Below are positions 17,633 to 25,965 of a DNA stretch of 64,000 nt, piece after piece. A program made the translations under genes and the position numbers. Position 1 is the stretch's first letter. The number at the start of each line of letters is the position of its first letter. Location: assembly GCA_963704005.1 (NCBI GenBank), contig CAVPGJ010000005.1, positions 879,939 through 943,938 of the forward strand. Direction: 5' to 3'. This DNA is from AC-32 sp963704005 (GTDB lineage: Bacteria; Actinomycetota; Thermoleophilia; Gaiellales; Gaiellaceae). The notes under the pieces are model-generated. The model was not told where the DNA came from. It saw only the letters and a program-made list of their open reading frames with translations, and ran no database searches.

Positions 17633-18616
17633 ATGCGCGCGATGCTCCTCGACTCGCCGGGAAAGCCTCTGCGGGAGGCAGAGCTGCCTGACCCCGAGCC
17701 GGGGCCCGGCCAGGTCCGCGTCCGCGTCGAGGCCTGCGGCGTCTGCCGGACCGACCTGCACATCGTCGACGGCGAGCTGACCGAGCCGAAGCTGCCGCTC
17801 GTCCTCGGCCACCAGATCGTCGGGGTCGTCGACGCGACCGGCGACGGGGCCGAGCTCGCGGCGGGCGAGCGCGTCGGCGTCCCGTGGCTCGGCTGGACGG
17901 ACGGCGACTGCCGCTTCTGCCGCAGCGGCCGCGAGAACCTCTGCCTGCGGGCCCGCTTCACCGGCTACCACCTCGACGGCGGCTACGCGGAGCTTGCGAT
18001 CGCCGACGCGCGCTACTGCTTCCGGCTACCGCAAGATCACTCGGCGCTGCAGCTCGCGCCGCTGCTCTGCGCCGGGCTGATCGGCTACCGCTCGCTGCGG
18101 CTCGCGGGCGACGGCGAGCGGCTCGGGCTCTACGGCTTCGGCGCCTCGGCGCACATCGTCGCGCAGGTCGCGCGCCACCAGGGCCGGCGCGTCTTCGCCT
18201 TCACGCGCGCGGGCGACACGGAGAGCCAGGAGCTGGCGCGCTCGCTCGGCGCGGAGTGGGCGGGCGCCTCGGACGAGCTGCCGCCGGAGCCGCTGGACGC
18301 GGCGATCGTCTTCGCGCCGGTCGGCGCTCTGGTCCCGGCGGCCCTGCGCGCGCTCGACCGCGGCGGCACCGTCGTCTGCGCCGGGATCCACATGAGCGAC
18401 ATCCCCTCTTTCCCGTACGAGCTGCTCTGGGAGGAGCGGGCCGTCCGCTCGGTCGCCAACCTGACCCGGCAGGACGGCGAGGAGCTCCTCGCGCTGGCGC
18501 CCCGGGTGCCGGTGCGGACGCACGTCGAGGCGTTCCCTCTGGCCGAGGCGAACGAGGCGCTCCAGCGCCTGCGTTCGGGCGCCATCGTCGGCGCCGCGGT
18601 GCTCGAGATCAGCTGA
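17633..18616 (+). CDS. Zinc-dependent alcohol dehydrogenase family protein
   Basis: This is a medium-chain dehydrogenase/reductase of 327 residues. The catalytic zinc site shows CGVCRTDLH near residue 36-44 and LGHQIVG near 62-68, where the usual Glu of GHE is Gln. The structural zinc loop is CRFC-x6-C. The cofactor fold follows at about 165-190, with LYGFGASAH (G-x-G-x-x-x). It resembles the subfamily in which GHQ replaces GHE, so the change need not mean loss of function. The preceding 62-base gap has TACCCT as a weak -10 candidate. The stop is part of an eight-base palindrome TCAGCTGA shared with the convergent OsmC gene. Confidence 0.85.
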   Translation: MRAMLLDSPGKPLREAELPDPEPGPGQVRVRVEACGVCRTDLHIVDGELTEPKLPLVLGHQIVGVVDATGDGAELAAGERVGVPWLGWTDGDCRFCRSGRENLCLRARFTGYHLDGGYAELAIADARYCFRLPQDHSALQLAPLLCAGLIGYRSLRLAGDGERLGLYGFGASAHIVAQVARHQGRRVFAFTRAGDTESQELARSLGAEWAGASDELPPEPLDAAIVFAPVGALVPAALRALDRGGTVVCAGIHMSDIPSFPYELLWEERAVRSVANLTRQDGEELLALAPRVPVRTHVEAFPLAEANEALQRLRSGAIVGAAVLEIS

Positions 18617-19019
18617 CGAGCTCGTGCCGCACGAGCCGCTCTTCGAACTCGAAGCCGGCCTCGATCGAGCGGCGCAGAGGGCAGGCAGCCGCGACCTTGT
18701 CCAGGCGCGCGAGCTGCTCGTCGCCGAGCTCGCCGGTCAACCCGATCGCGATCTCGAACCGGCGCGGGGTCGAGTGGTGGTCGTAGTCGACCTCGACGGT
18801 GACCTCGCCGAGATCCCACTCCTTCGTCCGCGCGTACCTGACCAGGGTCGTCGAGATGCAGGCGGCGAGCGCCGCGGGCAGGAGCTCGTGCGGTGCCGGG
18901 CCGAGCCCATCGCCGCCGAGCTCAACCGGCTCGTCGGTGACGAGGTGGTGCCGGCCGTCGACCACGACGTCCTGGCACAGCTTGCCGGGGATCGAGTGGG
19001 CGGTTGCGGTGAGGCTCAT
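18609..19019 (-). CDS. OsmC/Ohr-family peroxiredoxin-like protein
   Basis: OsmC-family proteins reduce organic hydroperoxides with two cysteines. The protein of about 136 residues has the first Cys in LLPAALAACISTTLV and the second in AAACPLRRSIE, with the family GPAPHELL motif just ahead of the first. The start could be ATG 19019 (MSLTATAHS) or TTG 19028 three codons upstream. GGAGGAG touches the ATG directly, which is too close for a ribosome-binding site for it. The gene converges on the alcohol dehydrogenase gene with an eight-base overlap of their 3' ends. Confidence 0.85.
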   Translation of the reverse strand: MSLTATAHSIPGKLCQDVVVDGRHHLVTDEPVELGGDGLGPAPHELLPAALAACISTTLVRYARTKEWDLGEVTVEVDYDHHSTPRRFEIAIGLTGELGDEQLARLDKVAAACPLRRSIEAGFEFEERLVRHELVS

Positions 19020-19086
19020 CTCCTCCAAGCCTTGCCGCCCGTGCGCGCCGGGGCATCCGCGGCTGCCCCGATCGAGTTGCGGGCAA

Positions 19087-20433
19087 CTACCGCCCGGCGA
19101 GCTCTGCAGCTGCTTCGGTGAAGACCTCCGTGTGCAGGTCGACGTCGGCCTCGGTCGTCGCCGGCGACATCAGCGCCATGTTGTGGAAGGGCGTGAGCAG
19201 GATGCCGCGGTTGAGCGCGTAGAGGTGGATGAAGCGGTCGAGCTGCGGGTCGGCGCCCGCGGCTGCCTCGGCGCCGGTTCGGGCGGGCTCCGGGCGGAAC
19301 AGGTACTCGATGCGGCAGCCGAGGCGGACGACGTGCCAGGGAAGCGCTTGGTCGTCGATCGCCTGCTGGACGCCGGCTTCGAAGCGCTCGCCCAGGGCGA
19401 TCATGCGCTCGAACGCCTCGGCGGTCAGCACCTCTCCGAGGGTCGCCTTCATCGCGGCCAGCGAGAGGACGTTCGCCGCGAGCGTGCCGCCGATGCCGCC
19501 GACGTCGGCCTGCTCGTCCGGGATAGCGTCGATGACGCGGCGGGCGACCTCGGCGGAGAAGCCGTAGGCGGCGGCCGGAATGCCGCCCGCGATCGGCTTG
19601 CCGATCGTGAGCAGGTCCGGCTCGAGCCCGTGCGCCGCGGTGTAGCCGCCGGGGCCCGAGCAGATCGTGTGCGTCTCGTCGATGATCAGCAGCGTCCCCG
19701 TCTCCCGGGTGGCGCGCCGCAGCGCGTCGTGGAAGCCCGGCTCCGGCAGGACGATGCCGACGTTGGTCAGGGCCGGCTCGGCGAGCACGCAGGCGACGTC
19801 CCCGGGTGCGAGCTCGCGCTCGAGCGCCTCGACGTCGTTGAACTCGACCACGCGTGTCGTCTCGGACGGCTCGACCGGCGCGCCGACGGTCCCTTCTCGC
19901 TCGACCACGCGGCCGCCCTCCAGCGTTGCGAACGTCTCGTCGACGGTGCCGTGGTAGCACCAGTTGAAGACGAGGATCTTGCGGCGGCCGGTGACGGAGC
20001 GCGCGAGCCGGATTGCGAAGCGGTTTGCGTCGGTCGCCGTCAGCGCGAACTGCCAGGAGGGAAGGCCGAAGCGGCGCGACAGCTCCTCGCCGACCCAGAG
20101 CGCATCCTCGCTCGGAAGCATCAGCGTGATCCCGCGCGCGGCCTGCTCGGCGACGGCGCGCACGGTCGCCTCGGGCGAGTGGCCGGTCATCGCGCCGGTG
20201 TCGCCAAGGCAGAAGTCGACGTACTCGTGCCCGTCGGCATCGCGGAACCAGGCGCCCTTCGCCTCGGTCGCGAAGACCGGGAACCCGCCGGCCCAGCGCA
20301 CCATCCAGTGCATCGGCACGCCGCCGAGCAGCGAGCGCTTGGCCCGCTCGCTCAGCTCGAGCGAGCGCGGGTGCTCGCGCCTGAACAGGTCGAGCTCGCG
20401 CCCGAGCAGCGTGTCGAGATCGGCGCGGTTCAC
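19087..20433 (-). CDS. Class III PLP aminotransferase (glutamate-1-semialdehyde-mutase-like)
   Basis: The 448-residue protein belongs to the fold-type I omega-aminotransferase/GSA-aminomutase group. Visible are GHEYVDFCLGDTGAMTGH near residue 67-84, the cofactor Asp in LLIIDETHTICSGPGG near 230-245, and the Schiff-base Lys in TIGKPIAGGIPAAAYG near 258-273. A GSA aminomutase for haem synthesis usually has GTTLGKIIGGG-type context; the differences (TDANRFAIRLAR in place of S-G-T-E-A) and the setting beside a molybdenum hydroxylase suggest a catabolic aminotransferase. Start is GTG 20433. It is divergent from the coxM-like gene across 37 bases and may share its regulation. Confidence 0.82.
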   Translation of the reverse strand: MNRADLDTLLGRELDLFRREHPRSLELSERAKRSLLGGVPMHWMVRWAGGFPVFATEAKGAWFRDADGHEYVDFCLGDTGAMTGHSPEATVRAVAEQAARGITLMLPSEDALWVGEELSRRFGLPSWQFALTATDANRFAIRLARSVTGRRKILVFNWCYHGTVDETFATLEGGRVVEREGTVGAPVEPSETTRVVEFNDVEALERELAPGDVACVLAEPALTNVGIVLPEPGFHDALRRATRETGTLLIIDETHTICSGPGGYTAAHGLEPDLLTIGKPIAGGIPAAAYGFSAEVARRVIDAIPDEQADVGGIGGTLAANVLSLAAMKATLGEVLTAEAFERMIALGERFEAGVQQAIDDQALPWHVVRLGCRIEYLFRPEPARTGAEAAAGADPQLDRFIHLYALNRGILLTPFHNMALMSPATTEADVDLHTEVFTEAAAELAGR

Positions 20434-20470
20434 GCGCCCATCCTTGCACTCGTCGGCATACGATTCGCGG

Positions 20471-21280
20471 ATGCTGTTGAGCGAGGTGGGCTACGCGCGA
20501 CCGGAGACGCTCGAGCAGGCTCTGGACGTGCTCGCCGAAAATCCCGGAGCCCGCGCGCTCGCCGGCGGGCAGACGCTGATCAACGTGATGAAGGCCCGCG
20601 CCGCCTCGCCCGACGTGCTCGTCGACCTGGGCGGGCTCGGGGAGCTGAAGGGAATCGAGCTCGGCTCCGACGGCACGCTCGAGCTCGGCGCGATGACGAC
20701 GTACAGCGAGCTGATCGGCTCGGCCGAGGCACGTGCTCGCCCGATCCTCGGCGAGGTCTGTGCGCAGATCGCCGACGTCCAGGTGCGCAACCGCGGCACG
20801 ATCGGCGGGAACGTCTGCTCGAGCGACCCGACCAACCACCTGCCGCCGCTGCTGGTCGCGGTCGGTGCGAGCTTCACGATCGCCTCGCGCGACGGCGAGC
20901 GCAGCGTGCCCGCGGAGGAGTTCTTCCTCGGCGTCTATATGACCGCCGCCGGGCAGGGCGAGCTACTGACGAAGATCGTGATCCCGCCCGGCCGCTCTGA
21001 CGGCTTCGCGTCGGTGCCGGTCGGCGTGGACGGCACCTGCATCGTCAACGCGGCCGCCTCGGTGAACGGCGAGGTGCGGGTCGCGCTCGGCTGCGTCGGC
21101 GCGACGCCGGCGGTCGTGCAGCCCGTCTCGTCGGAGGAGGAGGCCGTGCGCGAGGCTGTCCGCGCCGCCGACCTCGACCCGCCGGGCGACGTGCACGCCT
21201 CAGGCGAGTACCGGCGGCACCTGGCGGAGATCGTCGCGGCCCGCGCGGTCGCGCAGGCTTCCGGAAGGGCAAAGGACTGA
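20471..21280 (+). CDS. Molybdenum hydroxylase FAD-binding subunit (CoxM/xanthine dehydrogenase type)
   Basis: This is the medium subunit that carries electrons through FAD in xanthine dehydrogenase/CO dehydrogenase-type enzymes. The 269-residue protein has both FAD-contact motifs: AGGQTLINVMK near residue 34-44 and VRNRGTIGGNVCSSDP near 105-120, then a C-terminal CO-dehydrogenase flavoprotein domain. Its TGA overlaps the ATG of the iron-sulfur subunit. Subunit order M-S-L is the standard operon order of this family. Start ATG 20471 aligns with the family N-terminus (LSEVGYARPETLEQAL). Confidence 0.93.
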   Translation: MLLSEVGYARPETLEQALDVLAENPGARALAGGQTLINVMKARAASPDVLVDLGGLGELKGIELGSDGTLELGAMTTYSELIGSAEARARPILGEVCAQIADVQVRNRGTIGGNVCSSDPTNHLPPLLVAVGASFTIASRDGERSVPAEEFFLGVYMTAAGQGELLTKIVIPPGRSDGFASVPVGVDGTCIVNAAASVNGEVRVALGCVGATPAVVQPVSSEEEAVREAVRAADLDPPGDVHASGEYRRHLAEIVAARAVAQASGRAKD

Positions 21281-21765
21281 TGGAGGTCGTCACCTCGCAG
21301 CGGATCAGCGTCGAGGTCAACGGCACGATCTACGAGCGCGAGGTCGAGGCGCGGCGCCTGCTGATCCACCTGCTGCGCGACGACCTCGACCTGACCGGCT
21401 CGCACGTCGGCTGCGACACCGGCAACTGCGGCGCCTGCAGCGTGATCGTCGACGGCACGCTCGTGAAGAGCTGCATGCTGCTCGCGGTCCAGGCCGACGG
21501 CGCGTCGATCGAGACCGTCGAGGGGCTCGCCGAGGACGAGGAGCTGACGCCGTTGCAGCAGGCCTTCCGCGACCAGCACGGCCTCCAGTGCGGCTACTGC
21601 ACGCCGGGGATGCTGATGAGCGCGACCGCGCTCCTGCGCGAGAACCCGAGCCCGAGCGACGAGGAGATCTCGCGCGCGATCCAGGGCAACATCTGCCGCT
21701 GCACCGGCTACTGGAACATCGTCAAGGCGATCAAGGCCGCCTCCGGCCAGGAGGTCGGCGAGTGA
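21280..21765 (+). CDS. Molybdenum hydroxylase [2Fe-2S] subunit (CoxS type)
   Basis: The small subunit passes electrons from the molybdenum centre to FAD. The 161-residue protein has all eight cluster cysteines: the plant-ferredoxin type set C-x4-C-x2-C in CDTGNCGAC with a later C in KSCMLL, and the second set CGYC with CRC in GNICRCTGYWNIV. Length is typical. It overlaps the upstream gene by one base. The large subunit does not follow directly: dispersed repeat copy 3 lies between them, so expression of the large subunit may be uncoupled from the other two. Confidence 0.95.
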   Translation: MEVVTSQRISVEVNGTIYEREVEARRLLIHLLRDDLDLTGSHVGCDTGNCGACSVIVDGTLVKSCMLLAVQADGASIETVEGLAEDEELTPLQQAFRDQHGLQCGYCTPGMLMSATALLRENPSPSDEEISRAIQGNICRCTGYWNIVKAIKAASGQEVGE

Positions 21766-21776
21766 GCCAGAGCCGG

Positions 21777-21843
21777 CGCTTGCGACGGCGTCATCAGGCT
21801 GCGCGGGCTATGCCCGTGCGGCCGTCTGAACTGACCGGTCGAT
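21777..21843 (+). repeat. Dispersed two-hairpin element, copy 3
   Basis: Plus-strand copy inside the molybdenum hydroxylase operon. It contains GCGTCATCAGG, hairpin CGGGC-TAT-GCCCG, then CCGTCTGAACTGACCGGTCGA. It starts 11 bases after the small-subunit stop and ends 21 bases before the large-subunit GTG, just ahead of its ribosome-binding site. Confidence 0.82.
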
Positions 21844-21864
21844 ACGCCGAACGTCAGGAGAGCC

Positions 21865-24339
21865 GTGACTGAGACGGTCACCGAGCCGATCGTCGTCGAG
21901 GAGACCGAGGCCAAGCCGGGCTACGCGGGGCAGAGCGTCCCACGCAAGGAGGACAGCCGGCTCGTGCAGGGCCAGGGCGTGTTCGTGGACGACGTCAGGC
22001 GCCACAACATGGGCTACGTCCACTTCGTCCGCTCGCCGTACGCCCACGCGAAGATCCGCTCGGTCGACGTGTCGAAGGCGCTCGAGCACCCGGGCGTGCT
22101 CGGCACCCTGACCGGGGACGAGGTCGCGCTGCTGACCGATCCCTTCTTCCAGATCTCCTCGCCGCCGGGGGCGCACCTGCGGGACTTCTGCCTCGCCGTC
22201 GGCAAGGCCCGCTTCGTCGGCGAGCCGGTCGCGGCCGTCGTGGCGACCACGCGCGAGACGGCGCGCGACGCCTCCGAGCTGGTCGAGGTCGACTACGAGC
22301 CGCTGCCGGCCCTGACCGACGCGCGCCGCGCCCTCGACGACGAGACGCCGGTCCTCCACGACGAGGCCGGTACGAACCTCACCTGGGAGGGCGTCTACGA
22401 GTGGGGCGACCTGGACGCCGCCTTCGCCGAGGCCGACCGCGTGATCAAGATCTCCGAGCTCCACTTCGACCGCTTCAACTCGACGCCGCTGGAATGCAAC
22501 GGCGCCCTCGTCGAGTACAACCGCGGCACCGGCCAGTGGACGATCCACACCAACAACCAGTTCCCCGGCTTCGCGGCGATCATGATGGGCCCGGCGATGC
22601 GGGTCGGGCTGGACAGGCTCCGCTTCGTCACCCAGGACATCGGCGGCGGCTTCGGCAACAAGATCACCTCGCACCCACAGCTCGTCGCCTGCTGCCTGCT
22701 CGCGCGCAAGCTGCACCGGCCGGTCCAGTGGACCGAGTGGCGCACCGACTTCCACCTGTCGATGTCGCACGGGAACGAGCGCTGGTTCCAGGACACCGAG
22801 GTCGCGGTCAAGAAGGACGGGACGCTGCTCGGCTTCCGCACGGTTGCGCTCGACGACGCGGGCGCCTGGCTGCGCTACGAGCCGCTCGGCGGAGTCATCT
22901 GGGCGCAGGTCACGCCGGGGATGTACCGCTGGCGCAACATCCGGCTCGACTTCCGGCAGGTGGTGACGAACAAGGCGCCGGTCTCGCCGAACCGCGGCTA
23001 CTCGCGGATGCAGCACCTCTGGTTCACCGAGCGGATCATCGACATCGTCGCGCACGAGCTCGGCCTCGACCCGGTCGAGGTGCGCAAGCGCAACTACATC
23101 CGCGCCGACGAGATGCCCTACGAGACGCCGAACGGCTGTGTCTACGACTCGGGCGACTACGCGCAGATGCTCGACGCCGCGCTCGAGCTGATCGGCTACG
23201 ACGGTCTCGCCGAGCGTCGGGCCGAGGCCGAGTCGCGTGGGCTGCTGCTCGGGCTCGGGATCGGCTCGACCCTCGACTCCGGGACGAACAACTTCGGCCA
23301 GTCGCGCCTGATCAACCCCGAGCTCCAGTTCTCCGGCAACAACGAGGTGGCGACGGTCAAGCTCGACATCTTCGGCGAGATCGTGGTCACCCTCGGGACG
23401 ACGCCGCAGGGGCAGAGCCACGAGACGACCGCGGCGCAGGTGGTGGCCGACATCCTCGGCTGCTCGGTCGACGACGTGAACGTCCGCGCCGGCCATGACT
23501 CCTACTGGAACTCGCACGCGGGCTTCTCGGGCACGTACGCGAGCCAGTTCGCGGTGACCGGGCTCGGCGCGGTCAAGGGGGCGACCGATCAGCTCGCCGG
23601 CGAGATGAAGAAGCTGGCGGCAGTCGTGCTCGGCTGCGAGCCGGACGACATCGAGCTGGCCGAGGGAATGGCGCGCATGAAGGCAAACCCCGAGGCGGCG
23701 CTGCCGTTCATGGCGCTCGGCGCGATCATCAACGCCAACAACGCCGGCCTGCCCGAGGATCTCGACGTCACGCTCAACTGCCGTTACGTCTACCGGCCGC
23801 CGTTCCAGCCTCCGGACGTCGAGCGCAAGTTCGGCAACCTGACGCTGACCTACGCGGCGCAGGTGCACGTGGCCGTGGTCGAGGTCGACCCGCAGACCGG
23901 CGTCTACGAGATCGTCGACTACGCGGCCGTGGACGACTGCGGGAAGCGGATCAATCCGCAGGTGGTGGAGGGGCAGGTGATGGGCGCGACCGCGCATGCG
24001 CTCGGCGCTGCGACCCACGAGACGTTCACCTACGACGAGGACGGGAACCTGCTCACGCCCAACTTCTACGACTACCACGTGCCGCACGCGCTCGACATGC
24101 CGCCCTTGAAGACCGGCAACATCGAGAGCCCGTCGCCCTTCACGTCGCTCGGGACCAAGGGCATGGGCGAGGGTGGTGGCGCCGGGATCCATGCGGTCTG
24201 CGCGGCACTGCAGGACGCGCTCAGGTCGCAGGGGAACGCGATCGTCTACAACAGCTGCAACCCGTACCACCGCGTCTGGGAGCTGCTCTCGGAGCCCGAG
24301 TCCTCACGCGCGCGGGTGTCGGTGGTGCCGCCCGCGTGA
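21865..24339 (+). CDS. Molybdenum hydroxylase catalytic subunit (CoxL/xanthine dehydrogenase type)
   Basis: The 824-residue large subunit binds the molybdopterin cofactor. Visible are GQSVPRKEDSRLVQGQGVFVDD at the start in family style, DIGGGFGNK near residue 257-265, the substrate loop SPNRGYSRMQHLW near 373-385, TPQGQSHET near 513-521 and the molybdenum-associated Glu in GTKGMGEGGGAG near 765-776. The substrate loop differs from aerobic CO dehydrogenase (A-Y-R-C-S-F-R), from form II (A-Y-R-G-A-G-R) and from xanthine dehydrogenase (F-R-G-F-G-G), so CO oxidation is unlikely and the substrate is open. GTG 21865 follows CAGGAG. Expected reaction: hydroxylation of a C-H bond next to nitrogen or of an aldehyde. 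Confidence 0.92.
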   Translation: MTETVTEPIVVEETEAKPGYAGQSVPRKEDSRLVQGQGVFVDDVRRHNMGYVHFVRSPYAHAKIRSVDVSKALEHPGVLGTLTGDEVALLTDPFFQISSPPGAHLRDFCLAVGKARFVGEPVAAVVATTRETARDASELVEVDYEPLPALTDARRALDDETPVLHDEAGTNLTWEGVYEWGDLDAAFAEADRVIKISELHFDRFNSTPLECNGALVEYNRGTGQWTIHTNNQFPGFAAIMMGPAMRVGLDRLRFVTQDIGGGFGNKITSHPQLVACCLLARKLHRPVQWTEWRTDFHLSMSHGNERWFQDTEVAVKKDGTLLGFRTVALDDAGAWLRYEPLGGVIWAQVTPGMYRWRNIRLDFRQVVTNKAPVSPNRGYSRMQHLWFTERIIDIVAHELGLDPVEVRKRNYIRADEMPYETPNGCVYDSGDYAQMLDAALELIGYDGLAERRAEAESRGLLLGLGIGSTLDSGTNNFGQSRLINPELQFSGNNEVATVKLDIFGEIVVTLGTTPQGQSHETTAAQVVADILGCSVDDVNVRAGHDSYWNSHAGFSGTYASQFAVTGLGAVKGATDQLAGEMKKLAAVVLGCEPDDIELAEGMARMKANPEAALPFMALGAIINANNAGLPEDLDVTLNCRYVYRPPFQPPDVERKFGNLTLTYAAQVHVAVVEVDPQTGVYEIVDYAAVDDCGKRINPQVVEGQVMGATAHALGAATHETFTYDEDGNLLTPNFYDYHVPHALDMPPLKTGNIESPSPFTSLGTKGMGEGGGAGIHAVCAALQDALRSQGNAIVYNSCNPYHRVWELLSEPESSRARVSVVPPA

Positions 24340-24370
24340 ACGCGACGGAGCCGAGGGCGGAGGAGGAGGC

Positions 24371-24820
24371 GTGAAGGTCGCGGGCGAGCGGACGTTCGCG
24401 GCGCCGCGCGAGATCGTCTGGAAGGTGCTGAACGACCCGACGGCGATGGCGGCGACGATTCCGGGCGTCGAGAGCTTCGACGTTCAGGACGAGCGGAACT
24501 GGCGCGCCAACGTGAAGATCCCGCTCGGGCTCGGCACGCTCGGGATGACGCTGAACATGGAGAAGATCGAGCAGCGCGAGCCGGAGCTCGCCCGCCTCGC
24601 GATCAAGGGCCAGGGCGTCGGCGCGATGCTGAACATGACGACCGCCTTCGGCCTCAGCGAGGACGGTGACGGCACGAAGATGGACTGGGAGGCCGACGTG
24701 CACCTCGCCGGGCCGGTCGGGTCGATGGGCCAGCGTGTGCTTCAGCCGATCGTCAACCAGCAGGTGCAGCAGGTTCTGGCCTCGCTCGACGAGCAGGTCT
24801 CGAAGGCCCAAGCGCAGTAG
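24371..24820 (+). CDS. CoxG-like SRPBCC protein
   Basis: CoxG proteins accompany molybdenum hydroxylases and help maturation or membrane recruitment. The 149-residue protein reads as one SRPBCC lipid/ligand-binding domain: FAAPREIVWKVLNDPTAMAATIPGVE at residues 8-33, the usual start, and AGPVGSMGQRVLQPIVNQQV in the C-terminal helix. GTG 24371 is set by GAGGAGGAGGC immediately upstream. It is 31 bases after the large-subunit stop, consistent with co-transcription. Confidence 0.88.
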   Translation: MKVAGERTFAAPREIVWKVLNDPTAMAATIPGVESFDVQDERNWRANVKIPLGLGTLGMTLNMEKIEQREPELARLAIKGQGVGAMLNMTTAFGLSEDGDGTKMDWEADVHLAGPVGSMGQRVLQPIVNQQVQQVLASLDEQVSKAQAQ

Positions 24821-24831
24821 TGGCTAAAGGC

Positions 24832-24903
24832 GGCGACTTGGCGACGCCGACCATAGAGGCTGTGCGGGCTGTGCCCGTGCGGCCGTCCAACACACCGTGT
24901 CGG
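24832..24903 (+). repeat. Dispersed two-hairpin element, copy 4 (diverged)
   Basis: Plus-strand copy. The left part GGCGACTTGGCGACGCC and hairpin CGGGC-TGT-GCCCG with flanking GTGCGG/CCGT remain, but the tail reads CCGTCCAACACACCGTGTCGG and has lost the GACCGGTCGA core. It starts 11 bases after the CoxG stop and ends 35 bases before the flavoprotein ATG, the same arrangement as the well-kept copies. Confidence 0.65.
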
Positions 24904-24938
24904 AAGGGCACGGACCCACCCCGCGGTTAGCCTTGGCC

Positions 24939-25965
24939 ATGGAGTTTCGGATCGGCGTTATGCAGCTGACCATGGAGCCGCTCGACGAGATGGTCGCCTC
25001 CGCGCGCGCGATGGACGAGGCGGGCATGGACACCATCTGGCTGGCCGAGGCCTACCCGTGGTGGCGCAAGCACGGAATGGAGGCCCGGTCGTCGACGGTG
25101 ACCTCGGCGCGTGCTGGCGCGCGAGACCGAGCGGCTGACGATCGGCTGGGGGATCATCTCGCCGTTCACGCGCCACCCGGTGCAGGTCGCGATGGACGCG
25201 CGCGTGGTCGAGGAGGCGGCCGGGCCGGGGCGGTTCATCCTCGGCTTCGGGACCTCGAAGATCTTCCTCAACAACGCGATGATGCAGACGAACAAGACGC
25301 TGGGGCCGATGCGCGACGCAGTCGAGATCGTGCGCGGCGTGCTCCGCGGTGAGCCGTTCGAGTACCAGGGCTCGACCTGGAGCGCGTCGGTGCCGGGACT
25401 GGCTGCGGAGGCTCAGACGCCGCGCGAGGTGCCGCCGGTCTACGTCGCGGCGACCGCGCCGAAGATGCAGGCGCTGGCCGGCGAGATCGGCGACGGCTGC
25501 CTGACGCCCTCGATCACCACGCCGGCGTTCGTGAGGTACACGCGTGAGAACGTCGGCGCCGACATCGACATCGGCTGCACGATCGTCGCCTCGATCCACG
25601 ATTCCGACCGCGACGCCGGCCGCGACGGTGCGCGCGAGATCGCGGGCATGTACCTCGCGAACAAGGTGCAGAACATCCAGGGCGCCGCCGACACGCTGCT
25701 CGACCTGGCCGGGATCACGCAGGACGAGATCCGGCCTGTGGCGGAGGCGATGGAGCGGGGCGGCCGGCTCGCGGCCAAGGCCGAGGTGAGCGACGAGCTC
25801 CTGGACAAGTGCAAGCCGATCGCGGGGACCCCGGAGGACTGCATCGCCGCGATCGAGGAGTACCGCGAGGCCGGCTGCACCCACGTCATGCTCGAGCTCT
25901 GGGGCGACCGGCGTCACGACCAGATCCGGCTCTTCGGCGAGCGCGTCCTGCCGGCCGTCCGCTGA
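24939..25965 (+). CDS. LLM-class F420/FMN-dependent oxidoreductase, one frame break
   Basis: Luciferase-like monooxygenases and F420-dependent reductases share this TIM barrel. The 341-residue repaired protein begins MEFRIGVMQLTMEPLDEMV with DTIWLAEAYPW near 38, breaks near 25105 (one extra G) and resumes as VLARETERLTIGWGIISPFTRHPVQ. Later it has PGRFILGFGTSK near 101, PPVYVAATAPKMQALAGEIGDG near 168-189 and a C-terminal GTPEDCIAAIEEYREAG, all typical of the methylene-H4MPT-reductase-like group. Repair gives exactly 342 codons. In this setting it may reduce or oxygenate the product of the molybdenum hydroxylase (inference). Its TGA overlaps the M20 start. Confidence 0.85.

Noticed and set aside
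21865..24339. Aerobic carbon monoxide dehydrogenase
   Set aside because: The large-subunit loop is neither A-Y-R-C-S-F-R nor the standard form II sequence, so CO oxidation is not supported despite the M-S-L order and CoxG.
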